A stretch of DNA of 7,984 bases from assembly GCA_027365215.1 (NCBI GenBank), contig DAHXNT010000026.1, forward strand, positions 1 to 7,984, in the 5' to 3' direction. The notes beneath the pieces are model-generated. The model worked only from the letters and a program-made list of their open reading frames with translations. It was not told the origin of the DNA and searched no databases. This stretch comes from Microcaldota archaeon. Its GTDB lineage: Archaea > Micrarchaeota > Micrarchaeia > Micrarchaeales > Micrarchaeaceae. The translations under genes and the position numbers were made by a program. Every line of letters begins with the position of its first letter. Position 1 is the first letter of the stretch. Of this stretch, positions 4,907-7,984 are shown one piece after another.

Positions 4907-6079
4907 TTATCTGCTTGAAACGCTTAAGAAGTAATCCTCGTACTCCTTAGATATGCTGTCCCAGTCATTTCTCTTCGCGACCAGCGAAATGCCGCGTGCG
5001 GCTTTCTTCCCTGCCATCTTCTTGTCCGATAGGTACGCTTCCATAGCCCCACTTATCGACTGCGGGTCGCGCGGCTTCGCGTACATCGCGGAGTCCATCG
5101 CCATCTCGGGCATGCCTCCTATGCGCGACACTACGGATGGCACGCCGCATGCCATAGCCTCTAGCAGCGCCATGCCAGCCGGCTCGTACAACGACGTAAG
5201 GGCAAACATGTCCGCGGCGTTGTAGTAGTATGGCAGCTCATTTTCCGGTATGCCGCTGGTTATCTCGAACCTGTCGGCCATGCCGAGCCTGCTTGCATAC
5301 CTGTATAACTGGCTGTACATTGGCCCTCTGCCTATTATCAGAAGCCTGACGTCCCTGCCCTTGCGTATCAGCCCCGCTACCGCTTCCATCAGATATACCT
5401 GCCCTTTCTGCCTCGTCAACCTTCCAGTGGAGAGTATGAGCGTGCTGCCCCTGCCGAGCTTCTCCTTTAATGACCTTACATGTACGTCCCTGCCGCTCAT
5501 CTTCCTGAACACGCGCCAGTCTACGCCGTTGTATATCACTCTTGCCCTGCGCCGGTCTTCGCTAGGCACGGTCGATTCCATGGCATCCTTCGACACCGCG
5601 GTTATCGCATCTGCGGCGTGTATGAATCTTCTGCCTGCCACAATGTCGTAGAGCAGGCCGAAGCCGTCATCAGCAGCGCTTATCCCGATTGGCAGCGAGT
5701 TGTGTATGGTGATTGCGAGCTTCGCCCCGTTCCTCTTTATGGTGTCTATCGTGCCGGGGAAGTACTGGTATCTGTTGTTTATGTGGTACAGTTCGGCGTT
5801 TACCGACTGTATGTGGCTCTGCATTGCCGGAAACAGCTGGAGTGGCAGCGGCGAGAAAGGTATCCTTACCTGCCTTGTCTTTATCCTCACCACCTTTATG
5901 CCGTCCATGTATTCCGTGTGCGGTGCCTGCTGGCCGGTGCGCTGGCCGAATGAAGTAACGTTGCTCGTCAGCACAGTTATGTTGTGCCTTCTTGCCATGC
6001 GCCTGTAGATCTCGTGCAGCACCTTCTCGGTTCCTCCGCGGTACGGGCTGAAGTAAGGGTTTAGAACACAGATGTCTAT
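4907..6079 (-). CDS. GT4-family glycosyltransferase, apparent ATA start
   Basis: A GT-B-fold retaining glycosyltransferase (GT4, GlgA/PimA-like) of 390 residues if begun at ATA 6079. Motifs, numbered from there, are the N-terminal LNPYFSPYRGGTEKV (6-20), HNSLPIG near 126, AVSK and VIYNGVD (182-187), LSTGRLTRQKGQ at the start of the second domain, LLIIGRGP, and the nucleotide-sugar site EPAGMALLEAMACGVP with the E-x7-E pair at 299/307. It transfers a sugar from a nucleotide donor, probably at the inner membrane face. The first standard start codon is GTG 6022, but that would remove the conserved N-terminal strand and GGTE loop. A TGA precedes the ATA. GGTG (6088-6085) lies 5 nt upstream of ATA, and a TATA box lies about 41 bp upstream, as at the SSB gene. 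A base change or sequencing error (ATG to ATA) is possible. First gene of an operon with the flippase-like gene. Confidence 0.88.
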   Translation of the reverse strand: MDICVLNPYFSPYRGGTEKVLHEIYRRMARRHNITVLTSNVTSFGQRTGQQAPHTEYMDGIKVVRIKTRQVRIPFSPLPLQLFPAMQSHIQSVNAELYHINNRYQYFPGTIDTIKRNGAKLAITIHNSLPIGISAADDGFGLLYDIVAGRRFIHAADAITAVSKDAMESTVPSEDRRRARVIYNGVDWRVFRKMSGRDVHVRSLKEKLGRGSTLILSTGRLTRQKGQVYLMEAVAGLIRKGRDVRLLIIGRGPMYSQLYRYASRLGMADRFEITSGIPENELPYYYNAADMFALTSLYEPAGMALLEAMACGVPSVVSRIGGMPEMAMDSAMYAKPRDPQSISGAMEAYLSDKKMAGKKAARGISLVAKRNDWDSISKEYEDYFLSVSSR

Positions 6080-6082
6080 TCA

Positions 6083-6124
6083 ATCACCGCCCGTGGAACG
6101 CCTGCACATGAAAGCCATATAATA
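6083..6124 (-). promoter_or_regulatory. Promoter and Shine-Dalgarno of the glycosyltransferase operon
   Basis: TATTATAT on the minus strand (6124-6117) is centred about 41 bp before ATA 6079. The predicted start near 6094 gives a leader of about 15 nt containing GGTGAT (6088-6083), a strong match to the archaeal SD. This geometry decides the unusual start codon. Confidence 0.6.
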
Positions 6125-6135
6125 CAACCACTGCT

Positions 6136-6145
6136 AATAAATTTA
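6136..6145 (+). promoter_or_regulatory. Promoter of the sulfatase-like gene
   Basis: The A/T-only AATAAATTTA is centred 40 bp upstream of ATG 6181, mirroring the spacing of the SSB and glycosyltransferase promoters. It favours ATG 6181 over the in-frame GTG 6169. A GTGGT at 6169-6173 is the only weak SD candidate. It is back to back with the glycosyltransferase promoter, so the two units could share regulation. Confidence 0.5.
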
Positions 6146-6180
6146 ATTAGACAGATATTTTAGCTGTAGTGGTCTATGCG

Positions 6181-7611
6181 ATGAGAAACATAATCGTCTT
6201 CCTGCTTGACACAGCGAGGGCATGCGATGTGTACGACAACTCTTCGCTCGCAAACATACGTAGCATGGCCTCGAAATCCGTCGTCTATGAGAACGCCGTG
6301 GCCCCGGGCTCGTGGACTGCCCCGTCGCACGCGTCGATGTTCACCGGCAAGATGGTATCGCAGATACCTGGAGTGTCCATGGATTTCTTCAGCAACGGCA
6401 CGTACAAGATAGACCCGTGGATGGTGAAGACGAAGTTCATTGGTGATGGGGAGAAGACGCTTGCTGGAAGGCTCGGCGGGCTCGGGTATAAGACCGTGCT
6501 TATGTCGAACAACCCTTTCGTGACGAGCTTCACGAACCTCGGAAACGGGTTCGACAAGGTATTCGACGTGTGGATGCAATCCAACATCAAGTACAACAAG
6601 TCGCTAGTGGATAAGCTGTCGTTCATAATCAATTCCGGCCCGAACGGAAAGATGAAGCTCTACAGGACCGCTAACACCATGACGCGCCTGATGCCGCGAA
6701 AGGTGTTTGACGACCTTTACCTCTCGCTGAGAATAAGCCTTGACAGGGGAGTGGCAAAGGCAGACGGCACGAACATGCTCGACCGCGGAGTTAACGATAC
6801 TGTAAAAATACTGAAAGACTATCTCAATCACGAATATGACTACCGCGACCATTTCATATTCATAAACCTCATAGAGCCGCATGAGAACTACCCGGTGGCT
6901 GACGACAGCATAGTACAGGACAAGTGGCTGTACATGAGCGGCATATACAGGATGAGCAACAATGTCCTGAAGAAGTTCCATGGCGGCTACATGTCCAGGC
7001 TGAAGTATCTGGACAAGGGCGTCGGGAGGATGATGGAACTGCTGAAGAAGGCAGGCATGCTTGACGACTCTTCGGTGATACTCACTTCCGACCATGGCCA
7101 ATTCTTCGGCGAGCATAACCTCCTCTATCATTCCCTCTTCCCGTACAATGAGGAGATAATGGTGCCGCTGGTCGTCGCTGAGTACAGGAACGGCAGGCAG
7201 GTCAGCAACAAGAGGAAGATTTCCGCGCGCGTTAGCCTAAAGGACATCGGAAGCGCCATATCGGAATCGGCTGCTGCCGGAAAGAGCGTTGGAACCGTCC
7301 AGAGCGGTGACATCGTCGTATCGGAGCACACAGGAATAAGCGAGGGATGGGACGAGGCGCTGCTTACCATGCTGAAGAATAGGTCCAACAACGCGAACGC
7401 CATATACGAGGCAAAGATGGCGAATAATGTGAGTGCAACGGCCGCTTACTATGGCGGCATGAAGCTGATGCATTTCTCCGATGGAAGAAAGGATGAGCTA
7501 TACGACGTGGGTAAGGATCCCGCAGAGGAGAACAATATCATTTCGCGCAACAGGGCTGCCGCACACTCCATATTGAACAGGCTGAGAAAAGTGACATCCT
7601 CCAACGAATGA
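6181..7611 (+). CDS. Sulfatase-like alkaline-phosphatase-superfamily enzyme with Thr nucleophile position
   Basis: A 476-residue enzyme of the sulfatase/phosphoesterase fold. MRNIIVFLLDTARA supplies the first metal Asp (Asp10). The catalytic block WTAPSHASMFTG has Thr46 where true sulfatases have the Cys or Ser converted to formylglycine. NLIEPHENYP carries a conserved His, and LTSDHGQFFGEH (Asp304, His305, His312) carries the other metal ligands. The C-terminus LYDVGKDPAEENNI is the usual sulfatase ending. Thr at this position is the nucleophile in LtaS/phosphoglycerol transferases and related phosphoesterases, so a phosphotransferase or phosphodiesterase acting on envelope lipids or glycans is more likely than a sulfatase. 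No signal peptide or transmembrane segment is seen, so it is predicted to be cytoplasmic. ATG 6181 fits the family N-terminus; GTG 6169 would add only four residues. It is divergent from the glycosyltransferase-flippase operon. Confidence 0.9.
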   Translation: MRNIIVFLLDTARACDVYDNSSLANIRSMASKSVVYENAVAPGSWTAPSHASMFTGKMVSQIPGVSMDFFSNGTYKIDPWMVKTKFIGDGEKTLAGRLGGLGYKTVLMSNNPFVTSFTNLGNGFDKVFDVWMQSNIKYNKSLVDKLSFIINSGPNGKMKLYRTANTMTRLMPRKVFDDLYLSLRISLDRGVAKADGTNMLDRGVNDTVKILKDYLNHEYDYRDHFIFINLIEPHENYPVADDSIVQDKWLYMSGIYRMSNNVLKKFHGGYMSRLKYLDKGVGRMMELLKKAGMLDDSSVILTSDHGQFFGEHNLLYHSLFPYNEEIMVPLVVAEYRNGRQVSNKRKISARVSLKDIGSAISESAAAGKSVGTVQSGDIVVSEHTGISEGWDEALLTMLKNRSNNANAIYEAKMANNVSATAAYYGGMKLMHFSDGRKDELYDVGKDPAEENNIISRNRAAAHSILNRLRKVTSSNE

Positions 7612-7824
7612 ATTCGTGGGCTTCCAATGTGGTTTCGAAAACCACAAATATAGTTCCTCCTTCAACGACACTGCTTGCATTCAGTGATTATTTGAATGCA
7701 GAGGCCAATACCTCCAGAGGCATTACTTCGGGCTCGCCCAGCCCTAGTTCACTATAGCAATAGCAATATTCTCAACCGTGCTTCCATGAGCATTCTACAA
7801 GGAGGGAATTGCTGCCGGGCTTCC
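7612..7824. other. Non-coding tail region with several hairpins
   Basis: I see no gene here. It holds a hairpin with 8-bp arms and a 3-nt loop (7628-7646), an inverted repeat with 8-bp arms and a 9-nt loop (7676-7683 / 7693-7700), and short GC hairpins around 7727-7745. A further interrupted inverted repeat runs from 7791-7803 to 7822-7832, overlapping the stop of the frame to the right. Lying between a plus-strand gene and a minus-strand frame that converge, these are plausible 3' end or terminator structures, though none has a clear U-tract. Confidence 0.45.
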
Positions 7825-7984
7825 TCAGAATGTAGCAACACAGTTATCTGAGCTATCACCGACAGGGCTGCTCTTCTCGGCCTTCTTGGAGATAGATCCT
7901 ATACACGCGTTCATCTCGTCTTTGTCTGCAAGTATTAGCTCTACCATAACCAAATCAGCACTGTAGAAAGTGTCAGCAAACAGT
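7825..7984 (-). CDS. Possible 3' end of an unrecognised gene, runs off the right edge
   Basis: A minus-strand frame is open from the window edge to TGA 7827-7825, giving 52 residues: LFADTFYSADLVMVELIL, then ADKDEMNACIGSISKKAEK and a Ser/Asp tail ending NCVATF. The pattern of a hydrophobic beta strand followed by an acidic turn and a helix could be the end of a small alpha/beta ligand-binding domain, but I cannot name a family. Codons (AAG, GAG, AGC) resemble those of neighbouring genes. An internal ATG (7946-7944) would make only a 40-residue peptide, so a truncated view of a longer gene is preferred. An open frame of this length can occur by chance. Confidence 0.4.
   Translation of the reverse strand, partial: LFADTFYSADLVMVELILADKDEMNACIGSISKKAEKSSPVGDSSDNCVATF

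Noticed and set aside
5480..5953. 157-residue plus-strand frame and other long frames opposite the glycosyltransferase and flippase genes
   Set aside because: They are shadow frames in GC-rich coding DNA; the minus-strand products show clear family motifs.
5670..6083. TTG-started 137-residue minus-strand frame as the true start of the glycosyltransferase
   Set aside because: It is in a different frame from the GT4 motifs, and its sequence is Arg/His-rich nonsense. A frameshift is not needed because the correct frame is open back to ATA 6079.
1..7984. tRNA, rRNA or riboswitch genes
   Set aside because: I recognised no cloverleaf, rRNA block or riboswitch core by eye, though a covariance-model scan was not possible.

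Overview
The window looks archaeal. TATA-like boxes sit either about 26 bp upstream of start codons (leaderless genes) or about 40 bp upstream (short leaders with a GGTG-type Shine-Dalgarno). Ile-ATA and Arg-AGG/AGA codons are common. The protein set is also archaeal: a Sulfolobus-type single-OB-fold SSB, an Mrp/MinD-type ATPase, a UPF0104 flippase-like protein and a single-Tyr IS200/IS605 transposon. A Thermoplasmata or DPANN acidophile would fit, but the sequence alone does not settle the lineage.

Layout, left to right. (1) 1-184, minus strand: the 5' part of an unrecognised AT-rich gene with a leaderless-type promoter overlapped by a near-perfect palindrome. (2) 261-1094, minus strand: an Mrp/MinD-like ATPase lacking the CxxC motif. 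(3) 1108-2908: a complete 1801-bp IS608-like element carrying tnpA and tnpB, read on the minus strand. It ends 13 bp before the ATPase start codon. (4) 2954-3309: a second, 356-bp element in the opposite orientation that has both IS200/IS605 ends but no transposase; it appears to be a MITE/PATE not described by gene-level annotation. (5) 3378-3758, plus strand: the SSB. (6) 3766-6079, minus strand: a two-gene operon of a GT4 glycosyltransferase (apparently starting at ATA) and a polytopic flippase-like membrane protein. (7) 6181-7611, plus strand and divergent: an alkaline-phosphatase-superfamily (sulfatase-like) enzyme with Thr at the nucleophile position. (8) 7612-7824: a non-coding stretch with several hairpins, then the 3' end of a possible minus-strand gene (7825-7984) that leaves the window.

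How it fits together. Removing both mobile elements leaves a compact, about 126-bp intergenic region between two divergent housekeeping genes, the ATPase and the SSB. Both insertions landed there, in opposite orientations. The elements obey the IS608 cleavage-site/guide code at all four ends, including a co-varied version in the MITE. The predicted TnpB reRNA guide is the first 16 nt of the flank and covers the ATPase Shine-Dalgarno and start codon. The transposon therefore replaces the native promoter of the ATPase and encodes an RNA matching its translation start in the uninterrupted allele. The right-hand cluster (glycosyltransferase, flippase-like protein, phospho/sulfo-ester enzyme) looks like an envelope-glycan or lipid-linked saccharide module.
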